This document shows positions 24,745 to 34,042 of a stretch of 64,000 bases of DNA, piece after piece (within the stretch, counting starts at the first letter, position 1; each line of letters opens with the position of its first letter). The position numbers and the translations under genes are program-made. Source of the DNA: DAOTXK01 sp034430555. GTDB lineage: Bacteria; Chloroflexota; Anaerolineae; Aggregatilineales; Ch27. The DNA lies in the NCBI GenBank assembly GCA_034430555.1, contig DAOUEM010000362.1, forward strand, positions 4,836 through 68,835, read 5' to 3'. The notes under the pieces are model-generated. The model did not search any database, was not told the DNA's origin, and saw nothing but the letters and a program-made list of their open reading frames with translations.

Positions 24745-25107
24745 TCACTGGCGCGAGTAGAAATAATTGCTGCTTTCCTGGTCGACGAAGCTCGTGCCGG
24801 ACGTCAACCCGAAGTGCCCTCGCGAGGGCGCGAAGCCGTCAGCCTCCACCAGCGCCTGTACGCGTGGTAAATCGCCGGTGTGGAGGACGTAGTTTTTATT
24901 CTGCCACGGACTGCCGCGCTTACGGAGAGTCAGGTCAATTTTGCCTTCCCGACGCCAGTGGCTGAGCTCGCAGTAGTCGTATTGGGGAGGGATAGGGAAG
25001 GCTTCTTCCAGAGTGATATCGCGCTCCGGGCTCGAGAAAAGAAAGAGGATGGCCATAATCGGCCTGACGATGACGATCATGATCAGTCTTAAAACCAGCT
25101 TTAACAT
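24745..25107 (-). CDS. Hypothetical membrane-anchored protein
   Basis: This 120-residue protein has one N-terminal membrane helix (LKLVLRLIMIVIVRPIMAILFLF) and a hydrophilic remainder with many aromatics and charges (YCELSHWRREGKIDLTLRKRG). AGGGGGG lies nine bases before the ATG. The C-terminal part resembles a small domain for binding rather than catalysis. The family is not recognised. Confidence 0.6.
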   Translation of the reverse strand: MLKLVLRLIMIVIVRPIMAILFLFSSPERDITLEEAFPIPPQYDYCELSHWRREGKIDLTLRKRGSPWQNKNYVLHTGDLPRVQALVEADGFAPSRGHFGLTSGTSFVDQESSNYFYSRQ

Positions 25108-25326
25108 GCGTCGTTCCCCCCTGCGTACTGATGACCTTGTCCTTACGCCTGACGATTACACTTACCATAGCACAGACCTTACCCGCCGCAACCCCACAAA
25201 ATGAGGGGGAGCACTGCTGCTTTGCTCCGGCGCGGAAGGTGAGAGTCGGGCGGCGCGGCGCATTTTTGGGGTTTCTTTTCTCTGGAAGCCCACGCTTACC
25301 CAACGCAATCCTAACCAACGCCGCTT

Positions 25327-25353
25327 TTGTCACATCATAGCCTGTGCTATACT
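25327..25353 (+). promoter_or_regulatory. Promoter with near-leaderless start
   Basis: TTGTCA (25327-25332) and TATACT (25348-25353) are separated by 15 bases. The expected transcription start (about 25360) lies two bases from the ATG at 25362. This would produce an almost leaderless message at the head of the envelope cluster. Confidence 0.5.
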
Positions 25354-25361
25354 GACGCCGT

Positions 25362-25721
25362 ATGGAGAGCGATACCGAACGCGCACAGTTGGAAGTACAA
25401 TTGGCTTTGTGGCGGCAGCGCCTGCAAGCCTGGGGGTTGGAGGGTATCGTGGCGGCGCTGCTGGAGGCCGCCGAGCCGCTCAGCATGTTGGGCGCGCAGG
25501 TGCTGTACGTGGCGCAGCCGGCCCTGGGCATCTTTCTGCCGGCGCGGCAGGTGGGCCGGTGGGCGCGCTTGCTGGAAGACCCGGCCAACGTGGCCTGGGT
25601 GCGCACCCGGCTCACTGAGCCGACGTTGACCGGGCCGCGGCTCACCGAGCCAGGACCCGCTCTTCACCAGGATGGGACGTCCCCCGACGAGGGAGGGGCA
25701 CCGGATGACTCCGGAGATTAG
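25362..25721 (+). CDS. Hypothetical protein, first gene of the envelope cluster
   Basis: This 119-residue protein has helices rich in Leu and Ala (LEVQLALWRQRLQAWGLEGIVAALLEAAEPLSMLG) and a polar, acidic tail (TSPDEGGAPDDSGD). The middle VLYVAQPALGIFLPA is hydrophobic but short for a membrane helix. No ribosome site is visible, in keeping with the near-leaderless promoter. It overlaps the next start by 17 bases. I do not recognise it. Confidence 0.6.
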   Translation: MESDTERAQLEVQLALWRQRLQAWGLEGIVAALLEAAEPLSMLGAQVLYVAQPALGIFLPARQVGRWARLLEDPANVAWVRTRLTEPTLTGPRLTEPGPALHQDGTSPDEGGAPDDSGD

Positions 25722-26562
25722 TGTCTTCACGCTGCTGGTGCTGCTGTTGACTTTCGTGCTCACGATTCTGGGCGCGCAGGTGTTGCGGCGGCAGCGCGTC
25801 CAGCTTTCACTGCGGCGGATTCGCGCCTACCAGGCGATGCCGGTGGCCGTCAGCGAGGCGGTGGAGGGCGAGCGGCCCATTCACGTGTCCTTTGGCGGCA
25901 GCGGGCTGGGCGGGGCCTCGACCATTTCGGCCCTGGCTGTAGCGGACCTGCTTTATCCGTTGATGGAACGAGCGGCCATTGCCAGCCAGCCGCCCATCGT
26001 CTCCCTGAGCGATCCGACGGCGCTGGGATTGGCGCAGGGCACGCTCCGCCGCGCCTACGAGCGTCGCAATAACGTGGAAGCCTACCGCAGTACCGCCGCC
26101 CGCTGGTACCCCCAGGGACCGCGCTCGCTGGCCTTTGCGGCGGGCGTCGCCGGGGCGCTGGCCGACGAGGACTCGAACCTCAGCGTGGTGGCCGGGCGTT
26201 TCGGCGCGGAGATCGCCTTCATCGGCGAGATGACCATGCGCTACGACCAGCTCTTTTTCGGCCAGAGCGATCAGCTCGACGGGCAGGCGGTGGCCTACGT
26301 CATGTCGGAGCGGGCGCTGATCGGCGAGGAGTTGTACGTCGCCGGGGCCTATTTGCCGCGCCGACCGTCACCGCTGCACCTCAGCCAGCTTTTGGCGATG
26401 GAAGGATTGCGTTTCATTGTGATCGCTGCCATCCTGCTGGTAGCCGTCGGGACTTTTATTGCCGAGAACATCGTCATCATCCTGGCGGTGGTGGTGCTGC
26501 TGATCCTGATCACCGGTGGGTTGTTCGGGCTGCGGCTCTGGCGGCAGCGGGGAGGAAACTGA
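25705..26562 (+). CDS. Membrane protein, possibly DUF6754-like
   Basis: This 285-residue protein has one N-terminal helix (VFTLLVLLLTFVLTILGAQVL), a soluble middle (about 30-225) and two C-terminal helices near 230-275. The soluble part contains HVSFGGSGLGGASTISALAVADLLYPLM and SDPTALGLAQGTLRRAYERR, which recall DUF6754-type proteins of Chloroflexota; this is from memory and not verified. GAGGGAGGGG precedes the ATG at 25705. It is in a co-directional run through 36013. Confidence 0.7.
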   Translation: MTPEISVFTLLVLLLTFVLTILGAQVLRRQRVQLSLRRIRAYQAMPVAVSEAVEGERPIHVSFGGSGLGGASTISALAVADLLYPLMERAAIASQPPIVSLSDPTALGLAQGTLRRAYERRNNVEAYRSTAARWYPQGPRSLAFAAGVAGALADEDSNLSVVAGRFGAEIAFIGEMTMRYDQLFFGQSDQLDGQAVAYVMSERALIGEELYVAGAYLPRRPSPLHLSQLLAMEGLRFIVIAAILLVAVGTFIAENIVIILAVVVLLILITGGLFGLRLWRQRGGN

Positions 26563-26566
26563 GCCG

Positions 26567-27193
26567 ATGCGCCGTTTACTCGCTGTTTTATCGTCGGCCA
26601 TCGTCATCGGCCTGGGCCTGATCACGCTGTGGGGCCTGTTCCCGGACTCGCCGGTCGCGCCCGTCGCCGCCGGCCTGATCCAGCTGGTGGTGGTCATCAG
26701 CGCGGTGGCGGTGCTGGTCGGCGTGCTGAACCTGCTGTGGGTGCACCTGCAGCGCGTGCTCAACGGCGAGCCAGGCTGGCCTTACAGTATCGCGCTGTTC
26801 CTGGCCGCGCTGGCCGTGATCGCGATCACCCTGCTGGAGCGCCTGGGCGTGCTGAGCGGCCCCTCCTTGAGCGGCTTCCTGTTCAACGCGGTGCAGGTCT
26901 CGGTGGAGAGCGCGCTGGCCAGTCTGCTGGTGTTTTTCCTGGTATATGCCGCGGCGCGGATGTTACGCCGCCGCTTGACGTGGGGCGGCCTGCTGTTTGT
27001 CGTCACGCTGTTGATCGTATTGGTCGGTTGGATGCAGGTGCCGGCGCTGGGCGCCTTTAACGGCCTCAGCGAGTGGATCCGTACGGTGCCGGCCTCGGCC
27101 GGGGTGCGGGGCCTGCTGATCGGGGTGGCGCTCGGCGCGACCACGGCAGGCGTCCGCGTGCTGCTGGGGCAGGACCCCAGTTATCGGGAGTAG
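26567..27193 (+). CDS. Polytopic membrane protein
   Basis: This 208-residue protein has about six hydrophobic helices: around residues 5-25, 32-55, 68-88, 100-125, 131-150 and 170-190. Short basic loops such as RMLRRRLTWGG indicate inside-facing turns. No transport or enzyme motif is seen. It begins five bases after the preceding stop, with GGAGG overlapping the end of that gene. Its place in the run suggests it works with the neighbouring single-pass proteins. Confidence 0.75.
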   Translation: MRRLLAVLSSAIVIGLGLITLWGLFPDSPVAPVAAGLIQLVVVISAVAVLVGVLNLLWVHLQRVLNGEPGWPYSIALFLAALAVIAITLLERLGVLSGPSLSGFLFNAVQVSVESALASLLVFFLVYAAARMLRRRLTWGGLLFVVTLLIVLVGWMQVPALGAFNGLSEWIRTVPASAGVRGLLIGVALGATTAGVRVLLGQDPSYRE

Positions 27194-27200
27194 TCGCATC

Positions 27201-30200
27201 ATGTCGGACGAACGTCCGTTACCCCAGGATGAAGGACTGCCCGCCTGGTTACGGGGGCGCATTCACCCCTATCCCGGCGAGCCTGCCCAGCCGTTACCGC
27301 CCGCTGGCGCTGGTGCGCCGGGTGATGCGGGTCAGCCCAGTGAGGGCGATGCCATCGACCTGCTGGCCATCTTTGACGCCGCCGGCGAACCGGGCGCCCC
27401 CGAGATTCCCGTTTCCGATGCGGGCGAGGTGCTGCCCTGGGACGCGGATGCCGGCGCGGACCAGGCGCTGCCCTCCGCCGGGGAATTAAAGGGCCTGACC
27501 GGCGAGCTGCCCTGGATGTCCGACGTGGTGGCCGATGCCTCACCGGATGCGCTGGCCGGACCTCCCGCCGCTGAGTCGCCTGTCCAGGACGCTGCGCTGC
27601 CCTGGCTGGAGGACGAAACGCCGTCCTCGGTCGCCGAAGACGACGTGCCGATGGCCGACTGGTTCGACCAGGCCCCGCCGCCGCCCGCCATCCCCGCGGA
27701 AGAAGGCCCCGGTTTCCTGGAGGATGACGCGACCCTGGCTGGCGCTTTTGACGAGCCGTCGGCCGCCCCGGAGCAGGGCGAGGAGACCCCGGATTGGCTG
27801 GTCGTGGCTGATGCCCTGGCCGGCGATGAAGCGCCGCCTGATGCCCCGGCGGAGGATGCCGTGCCCGACTGGCTGTCGACCGGCGATCTCACGCCGGAAG
27901 CAGCCGCGGGAATTCCCGCGGAGGCCCTCGCTCCCGCCGACGCGCCCGACTGGCTGGCCGCCGTCGACGACTTCGGCGGCGACGAGGATGAGGACGACGA
28001 ATACCAGCCCGCCGCCTCCGCCGAACCGGTCGGCGATCCGGAGTGGTTGATCACCGATACCGGCGAAGGTCCGGTCGATTTGCTGCCGGACGACAGCGGC
28101 CTGACCTACGAGGAGTGGGAGCAGACGCAGGACGAGGAAGAAGCGGCGCCTTCCCCGGAAGAACTGCTGGCCCAGGAGGTTCCCGACTGGTTCGCCGCCA
28201 TCGACGAGGACGAGGAAGGGGCGGCTCCGCCGCTCGATGCCGCTGCGCCCGCCGCCGAAGGCGCGGATTTCGTGCCGGACTGGTACCTCGGCCTGGAAGA
28301 GCAGGATACCTCGGAAGCGCCGGAGTGGTTCAATGGCCTGGATTTCTCCGCCGACGCGCTGACTGCCGAGCCGGTCCTGCCGGAAGCCCCGGAACCGCCG
28401 ACACCGGAGTCGGCGCCTGCTGCCCCGGCAACGCCCACCGCGGGTGAGGCGCCCGACTGGCTCCAGGACCTGGGCGAAGACATGCCTGCCGCCGAACAGG
28501 CCAAGCCGCCCACCGGGGAACTGGACGAGCTGTTCGGGGATATGGATTTTTCGGCGGATGCCGGGCCGGTGGAGGAAGTGCCGGACTGGTTCACGGGTAT
28601 TGGCGACGACGCACCCGCCCCGCCGCCCGCCGCGCCGCGCCCGCCCACCGCGCCGCTGGACGACGTGGGCGATCTGTTTGGCGACCTGGACTTCACGCCC
28701 GATGATGCCGCCGCGCTGGCCGAGGCCGCCGTCGGGGACGAGGGCGAAAAGATATCGCCGGATTGGTTGAGCGCTATCGGCCAAGAGACGGGACTGGTTT
28801 CCGACCTGCCCGAATTGGACGCCGAGCCTGACTTTGATTTCCTGGCGGACTTACCGTCCGAAGGGGCCGACGCCGACCTAGACGACCTGTTTGGCGAGCT
28901 GGACGAGTCCGTGGACGAGTCCGTGGACGCAGCTGATTTTGAGGAAGCGGCTGCGCCCCCGCCGCCGTCCCCGGAGCCGTCAGTCCTGGAGCCGGGCCAA
29001 GCCCCTGACTGGCTGGCCGACATCCAGCCGGAAGATATGCCGTTGACCACCGACGGTCTGCTGGCCGGCGGCGGCGATTTTATGGCCGTTATCGAAGACG
29101 AGTTGGGCGAATTCGACCCGTTTGCCGAGGCCGGTGTCAGCCCGGATTCACAGCTGGTGGCCCCCGCCGATGGCACCCTGGACCTGGAGGCGCTGCTGTC
29201 CGAAGGTGACCTGTCGCCTACGTCCGGCGTGGACCGCCCGCCGCCTGCCGCTCCTGGCCCGGCGCCCACCGGCGATGATGCCGAGATGCCCGGCTGGCTG
29301 CTGGACGCCCGTCCGGACGAGAGCCGTGGCGGCTTCTCCGTGGTGGACGCGGCTATGCGCCAGGCGGAGGAAGCGCCGGTCGAGGAGCTGACCGATCGCC
29401 TCCAGCACCTGCGCGAGGCCACCCGCCGCGCCGCCGAAGCCGCCGAGGATGCGCCGCCAGCGCCATCTGATGCGGCCAGCCAGGTCCTGGCCGGGGTCAC
29501 CGACGGCCTTATGCCGACTCACCTGTTCGAGGAGCCGACCGGGCCGGAAGTCATGCTCACCGTGGAGCTGGACGAGGCCCAGGAAGCCCGCGTCGCCACC
29601 CTGGAGGCGCTGCTCGGCCTGGACGCGCTGCACGAGGGCGAGCCCGCCTACGACGAAGACGGCGAGCCGATCCCCGTCGACTACGAGCAGGAAGCCCTCC
29701 GCGTGCGGGAGGCCGCGCGCCGCGCCCGGGCCCGCAGCCGGTTCAAGCCGGGCCGCGTGGTGATCAGCCTGCTGCTGGTGGTGGCGGCTGTGATCCCCTT
29801 CCTGGTGGACCTGTCCTCATTCTTGCAGTTGCCGGTCGCCGCGCTGGACACGGCGCGCCACGGCGAACTGGACGCCCAGATCGAGCGGCTGGAGCGGGGC
29901 GACCTGGTGCTGGTCGGCTTTGAGTACGGCCCCACCAGCGCCGGCGAGATGGACGTGCTGGCCGAGACTCTACTCAGCCATATCCTGATCAAAGGCGCGG
30001 TGCCCGTGATCGTCAGTACCAACCCGGCGGGCACGCTGCACTCGCGCGACGTGCTGGGTGCCCTGGCCGGCGACGAGTGGCTGCTGGCCCACATGGGCCG
30101 TCCGGCCAATCGCCCGCTGGAGACCCCGGACGACTACGTGATCCTGGCCTACCAGCCCGGCGAGTCGGTCGGGCTGCGTTACCTGGCCGAGTGTTTCACC

Positions 30201-31100
30201 GGCACCGGCGCGCTGGATTGCAGCGCCGTCGTGGCCGATTACCAGGGGAACCCGACCGGCCTGGTCGACGTCTCCTTCGCCCTGATGATCACGCTGGCCG
30301 AGCGCGGCGAAGACGTCCGCCTGTGGGTGGAGCAGGTCGGCGCTGTTGTGCCGGCGCCGCTGGCCGCCGCCGTGACGGTCGGGGCGGAGCCGATTGCGCG
30401 TCCCTATTTCGCCTCCGGGCAGCTGATCGGTCTGCTGGCCGGGTACCGCGACGCCTACATCTACGACACCGTGCTGCTGGCGGCGCTGCCGCCGGTGCAG
30501 GCTCTGCCGCCGTCCGTCGAGGATACGCCCGCCGGGGACGAAACGCCGGTCGAAGCTGCGGCGCTGCCCACCGTTACCCCGACCGAAGATTCGCTGACCT
30601 TCCTGGCCACGCCGACGGCCGGCGAGGTGCTGCCCACCGCGACGCTCCAGGGCCTGGTGACGCGCACGCCGACCCCGTCCCTGACGCCTTCCATCACCCT
30701 GACGCCCTCGCTGACCTTCACGCCCTCGGCGACAGCCACCGCCACGCGCACGCCCACTTTCACCCACACGCCGCGTCCGCAGGACCTGACCCAGGCGGCC
30801 ATTGCCATCGGGTCCGGCACGCCGCTGACGGCCACGCCTACCCCGGTGCCGAGCCACACGCCGACCATCGCCCTGGTGACGGAGACGCCCGCGCCGGAAG
30901 GCACCGTCGTCGATGAAGCGGCGGACGGCACGGTCGTGGCCGACGCCGCCCTGGCAGAGCAGGTCGTGCAGCCGGAGCGCGTCTACCGTGAAGAGCGCTG
31001 GTACAGCCTCACGCTGAGCGCCATCGCGGCGACCATCGTGATCGGGTTGGGCGCGATGGTGAACATCTTCCGAGGCATTCGCCGGAGGCGGGAACAGTGA
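27201..31100 (+). CDS. Giant acidic membrane protein with ~15 Pro-Asp-Trp-Leu-type repeats
   Basis: This 1299-residue protein has three parts. The first ~840 residues are acidic and low-complexity, carrying about fifteen short motifs of form x-P-D/E-W-L/F (TPDWLVVAD, VPDWLSTGD, APDWLAAVD, VPDWFAAID, APEWFNGLD, APDWLQDLG, SPDWLSAIG and others) spaced irregularly by 30-70 residues. A membrane helix follows near 852-872 and an external domain of about 260 residues. A Thr/Pro-rich linker (TPTPSLTPSITLTPS) leads to a last helix near 1270-1290. The cytoplasmic motifs look like docking peptides. The role is unknown. Confidence 0.8.
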   Translation: MSDERPLPQDEGLPAWLRGRIHPYPGEPAQPLPPAGAGAPGDAGQPSEGDAIDLLAIFDAAGEPGAPEIPVSDAGEVLPWDADAGADQALPSAGELKGLTGELPWMSDVVADASPDALAGPPAAESPVQDAALPWLEDETPSSVAEDDVPMADWFDQAPPPPAIPAEEGPGFLEDDATLAGAFDEPSAAPEQGEETPDWLVVADALAGDEAPPDAPAEDAVPDWLSTGDLTPEAAAGIPAEALAPADAPDWLAAVDDFGGDEDEDDEYQPAASAEPVGDPEWLITDTGEGPVDLLPDDSGLTYEEWEQTQDEEEAAPSPEELLAQEVPDWFAAIDEDEEGAAPPLDAAAPAAEGADFVPDWYLGLEEQDTSEAPEWFNGLDFSADALTAEPVLPEAPEPPTPESAPAAPATPTAGEAPDWLQDLGEDMPAAEQAKPPTGELDELFGDMDFSADAGPVEEVPDWFTGIGDDAPAPPPAAPRPPTAPLDDVGDLFGDLDFTPDDAAALAEAAVGDEGEKISPDWLSAIGQETGLVSDLPELDAEPDFDFLADLPSEGADADLDDLFGELDESVDESVDAADFEEAAAPPPPSPEPSVLEPGQAPDWLADIQPEDMPLTTDGLLAGGGDFMAVIEDELGEFDPFAEAGVSPDSQLVAPADGTLDLEALLSEGDLSPTSGVDRPPPAAPGPAPTGDDAEMPGWLLDARPDESRGGFSVVDAAMRQAEEAPVEELTDRLQHLREATRRAAEAAEDAPPAPSDAASQVLAGVTDGLMPTHLFEEPTGPEVMLTVELDEAQEARVATLEALLGLDALHEGEPAYDEDGEPIPVDYEQEALRVREAARRARARSRFKPGRVVISLLLVVAAVIPFLVDLSSFLQLPVAALDTARHGELDAQIERLERGDLVLVGFEYGPTSAGEMDVLAETLLSHILIKGAVPVIVSTNPAGTLHSRDVLGALAGDEWLLAHMGRPANRPLETPDDYVILAYQPGESVGLRYLAECFTGTGALDCSAVVADYQGNPTGLVDVSFALMITLAERGEDVRLWVEQVGAVVPAPLAAAVTVGAEPIARPYFASGQLIGLLAGYRDAYIYDTVLLAALPPVQALPPSVEDTPAGDETPVEAAALPTVTPTEDSLTFLATPTAGEVLPTATLQGLVTRTPTPSLTPSITLTPSLTFTPSATATATRTPTFTHTPRPQDLTQAAIAIGSGTPLTATPTPVPSHTPTIALVTETPAPEGTVVDEAADGTVVADAALAEQVVQPERVYREERWYSLTLSAIAATIVIGLGAMVNIFRGIRRRREQ

Positions 31101-31747
31101 CGCCAGATACGTTAAACACGCTCGCCGGGTGGGTTGGCTTCGTGCTGACCCTGCTGATCTTCAGCTATTTGCTGGCCGATAACTTTCTGTACCGGCTGGC
31201 GGTGTATGTCTTTGTCGGCGTGGCTGCCGGGTTCACCGCCGTCGTGGCGGTGGAAGGCGTGCTGTTGCCCTGGCTGGAAGGCACCGTGTTTTCCGCGCAA
31301 GCCTCCACCGGCGGGATCGTGCTGGGCGTGGTGCCGCTGATCGTCGGGTTTTTGCTGCTGCTGAAGGCCTCGCCACGGCTGGCCCCGCTGGGCAACCTGG
31401 CCCTGGCCGTCCTGATCGGCATCGGCACGGCGGTGGCGCTGGTCGGCGCGGTGAGCGGCACGCTGCTGCCGCTAGTCGGCTCGACCGGGGGCGCGGTCAC
31501 CGCCAGCGTGGACGGCCTGGTGATCATCCTGGGCACCATCACCACGCTGTTATACTTCCAGTACCTGGCGGTCCGGCGGCCCGACGGCGAAATCTCGCGG
31601 CCCCTGGCCCTGCGCGCCGCCGGCACCATCGGCCAGGTATTTTTGATTATTGCTTTCGCCTCGCTCTATGCGGGCGCTATTCTGACCAGCCTTACCATTT
31701 TCAGTGAACGGATCGCCTTCTTGTTGACGCAGGTCGCGGGCGGGTAG
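31097..31747 (+). CDS. Polytopic membrane protein
   Basis: Translation starts at GTG 31097, overlapping the previous stop by four bases, so the two are coupled. The 216-residue product has about seven hydrophobic stretches, including FVLTLLIFSYLLADNFLYRL, TGGIVLGVVPLIVGFLLLL and FLIIAFASLYAGAILTSL. Between helices the loops are short. No conserved transport signature is evident. It is likely a structural or partner component of the envelope cluster. Confidence 0.75.
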   Translation: MTPDTLNTLAGWVGFVLTLLIFSYLLADNFLYRLAVYVFVGVAAGFTAVVAVEGVLLPWLEGTVFSAQASTGGIVLGVVPLIVGFLLLLKASPRLAPLGNLALAVLIGIGTAVALVGAVSGTLLPLVGSTGGAVTASVDGLVIILGTITTLLYFQYLAVRRPDGEISRPLALRAAGTIGQVFLIIAFASLYAGAILTSLTIFSERIAFLLTQVAGG

Positions 31748-31766
31748 CTAAACCGGGCGAATAACT

Positions 31767-33989
31767 ATGGCTGAATCGGGCGACATCAATTCCATACTGG
31801 CGGCGGATTTTGGCAGCGTCAATACGCGCGTCGTGCTGATCGATCTGGTGGACGGCGCCTACCGCCTGGTCGCGCGCAGCGTCACCCGCACTACGGTGGA
31901 TGACCCGCTGCGCGACGTGGCCGTCGGCCTGTACCGGGGCGCTTCCCAGATGGCCGAACAGATCGGGCGGCCCCTGGTAGCCGCCAACAACGACTCCATC
32001 CTCACGCCGGAGGAATCCGATGGCAGCGGCGTGGACGCCGTGCTGGCCACGGCCAGCGTGGGCCGTCCGCTGCGCGTGGTGCTGGTCGGCCTGATGCCCG
32101 ATGTCAGCGTGAGCAGCGGCCTGAACGTGCTGGCCGGCTCTTACGTGCAGGTGATCGACAAGCTCTCCCTGGCCGACATCCGCAGCGAAGAGCAGCAGAT
32201 TAACGACCTGCTGTCCCGCCAGCCGGACCTGATCTTCATCGTCGGCGGCACGGACGCCGGGGCGGAAGCGTCCATTCTGCGGCTGGTCGACGTGGTCGGG
32301 CAGGCCGTGCAGATGGCCCCCCAGCCGCCGATGGTGCTTTACGCCGGCAATCGCGCCGCGCAGGTGGGCGTCCGCGAGCGGCTGGAAGGGATATGCACGC
32401 TGTTTGTGGCGGATAACGTGCGCCCCAGCCTGATGGACGAGCAGCTCGGCTCTGCCCAGCAAGAATTGGCCGCCGTTTACGACCGGTTTAAGGTGAACAA
32501 CCGCTTCGGTTTTGACGAGATCAGCGAGATCAGCGCGATGGGCGTGCTGCCCACCGCCCAGAGTTACACCAACATCGTGCGTTACCTGGGCGAGATCACG
32601 GCGCGCGATCCCAGGGATAAAGGCGCGGCGGCCGTGGGCGTGCTGGCGGTTGACGTGGGCAGCGCCACGACCACCGTGGCCGCTTCCATCCGCAAGCGCA
32701 ACACGATCAACATCCGCGCCGACGTGGGGGTGGGGCACAGCGCCGCCGGGGCGCTGGCCGCGACCACGCCCGCCAACGTGCGCCGCTGGCTCACCTGGGA
32801 CGCCACCAACGCCGAGATCGCCGATTACGCCTACAACAAAATGCTGCACCCGGCCACCGTCCCCCAGACCGCGCAGGAGCTGGAGCTGGAATACGCCCTG
32901 GCCCGCGAGGCCATCCGGGTGGTGGTCGAGCAGGCGTCGAAGTCCTGGCGGCTGCGCGGCAAGGAGCGTATCCCGGTCCTCAGCCCACTGATCGGCGCGG
33001 GCACGGTGCTGGCCGGGGCCGCGCACTCCGGCATCGCCGCCCTGATCCTGCTGGATGCCATCCAGCCGGTCGGCGTGACCGAGTTGTGGCTGGACCCGGC
33101 GGGCCTGATCCCGGCGCTGGGCGCGCTGGCTTACCTCAAGCCTTCCTCGGTGGTGCAGATGCTGGACGCGGGCGATCTGGTCATGATCGGCTCGGTGGTC
33201 TGCGCGGATGGGGGCGTGCGCATCGGGCGCGGCGGCATGAAGGTCACCATCGAGCTGGCCAACGGCGAGGTGATCAAGCGCGGCGTGGTGGGCGGCTCCC
33301 TGTGGACCTACCCGCTGCCGCCGGGGCAGACGGCTAAGGTCGACGTCAGGGTCTCGCGCGGGCTGAGCATCAACGGCCGCTCGCGGATCAAGCGGACGCT
33401 CAAAGGCGGCGCGGCGGGCCTCATCTTTGATGCACGTGGCCGCCCCCTGGCGCTGCCTCGCCGGGCGGAGGCGCGCGCCGAGTTGTACCCGCGCTGGGTG
33501 GCCGGCACCAGGGGCCACATTCAACTGCGGGTCTCCGAGGTGGACGAGTCGGCCGTCGACGCCCAGGCGCTGGTCGAAGCGGAAAAGGCGCCCGAGCCGG
33601 ACCTGGAAGCCCTCGGCGAGACGGCGGCGGCCCCGGCCCCTAAGCGGCGCGGCTTGTTCGGGCGGCGGCGCGGTACGGTCGAAGCCGGCCCTGGCGATGG
33701 CGACAGTGCCGAACCGGACCTCGATCTCTTTGGCGACCTGGCGGAAGCACCCGCCGAGGACGAAACGCCCGCGCACGCCGCGCCGCCAGCCGGGGCGAAA
33801 GAAAAACCCCGCCGGAGTCGTTTTGGGCGGCGTGGCCGGGCCGAAACAGCCGAGTCAGCCGCCGACGAGCCGGACAGGGACGCGGACGAGGAACCGGCGG
33901 CGGAACAGCCTTCCGAGATGGATTTGCTGGTGGACGACCTGCGCCTGGACGACGAGCCGAAGAAGCGGCGCGGTCCCTTCCGGAGATAA
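31767..33989 (+). CDS. GlmL/MutL-family actin-fold ATPase with acidic C-terminal extension
   Basis: This 740-residue protein has two copies of the phosphate-1 type motif: ADFGSVNTRVV at 13-23 and AVDVGSATTTVA near 295-306, as in GlmL/MutL proteins of the actin/Hsp70 ATPase superfamily. Classical GlmL sits between glutamate mutase genes; none is present here. The final ~150 residues are acidic/basic low-complexity with GLFGRR, KSRFGRR-like and DLLVDDLRLDDEP segments. It may power or scaffold the membrane proteins encoded around it. That is inference from gene order. Confidence 0.8.
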   Translation: MAESGDINSILAADFGSVNTRVVLIDLVDGAYRLVARSVTRTTVDDPLRDVAVGLYRGASQMAEQIGRPLVAANNDSILTPEESDGSGVDAVLATASVGRPLRVVLVGLMPDVSVSSGLNVLAGSYVQVIDKLSLADIRSEEQQINDLLSRQPDLIFIVGGTDAGAEASILRLVDVVGQAVQMAPQPPMVLYAGNRAAQVGVRERLEGICTLFVADNVRPSLMDEQLGSAQQELAAVYDRFKVNNRFGFDEISEISAMGVLPTAQSYTNIVRYLGEITARDPRDKGAAAVGVLAVDVGSATTTVAASIRKRNTINIRADVGVGHSAAGALAATTPANVRRWLTWDATNAEIADYAYNKMLHPATVPQTAQELELEYALAREAIRVVVEQASKSWRLRGKERIPVLSPLIGAGTVLAGAAHSGIAALILLDAIQPVGVTELWLDPAGLIPALGALAYLKPSSVVQMLDAGDLVMIGSVVCADGGVRIGRGGMKVTIELANGEVIKRGVVGGSLWTYPLPPGQTAKVDVRVSRGLSINGRSRIKRTLKGGAAGLIFDARGRPLALPRRAEARAELYPRWVAGTRGHIQLRVSEVDESAVDAQALVEAEKAPEPDLEALGETAAAPAPKRRGLFGRRRGTVEAGPGDGDSAEPDLDLFGDLAEAPAEDETPAHAAPPAGAKEKPRRSRFGRRGRAETAESAADEPDRDADEEPAAEQPSEMDLLVDDLRLDDEPKKRRGPFRR

Positions 33990-34042
33990 GCGGGCGAGTT
34001 TTAGCGCAGCGGCGGCGGGTGGCCGGCTGCTGAGGGTGAGCC

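Noticed and set aside
31701..33776. Minus-strand frame of 691 codons opposite the GlmL-like gene
   Set aside because: Same cause: the plus-strand gene has strong family motifs, while this frame is rich in His, Gln and Arg and shows no domain.
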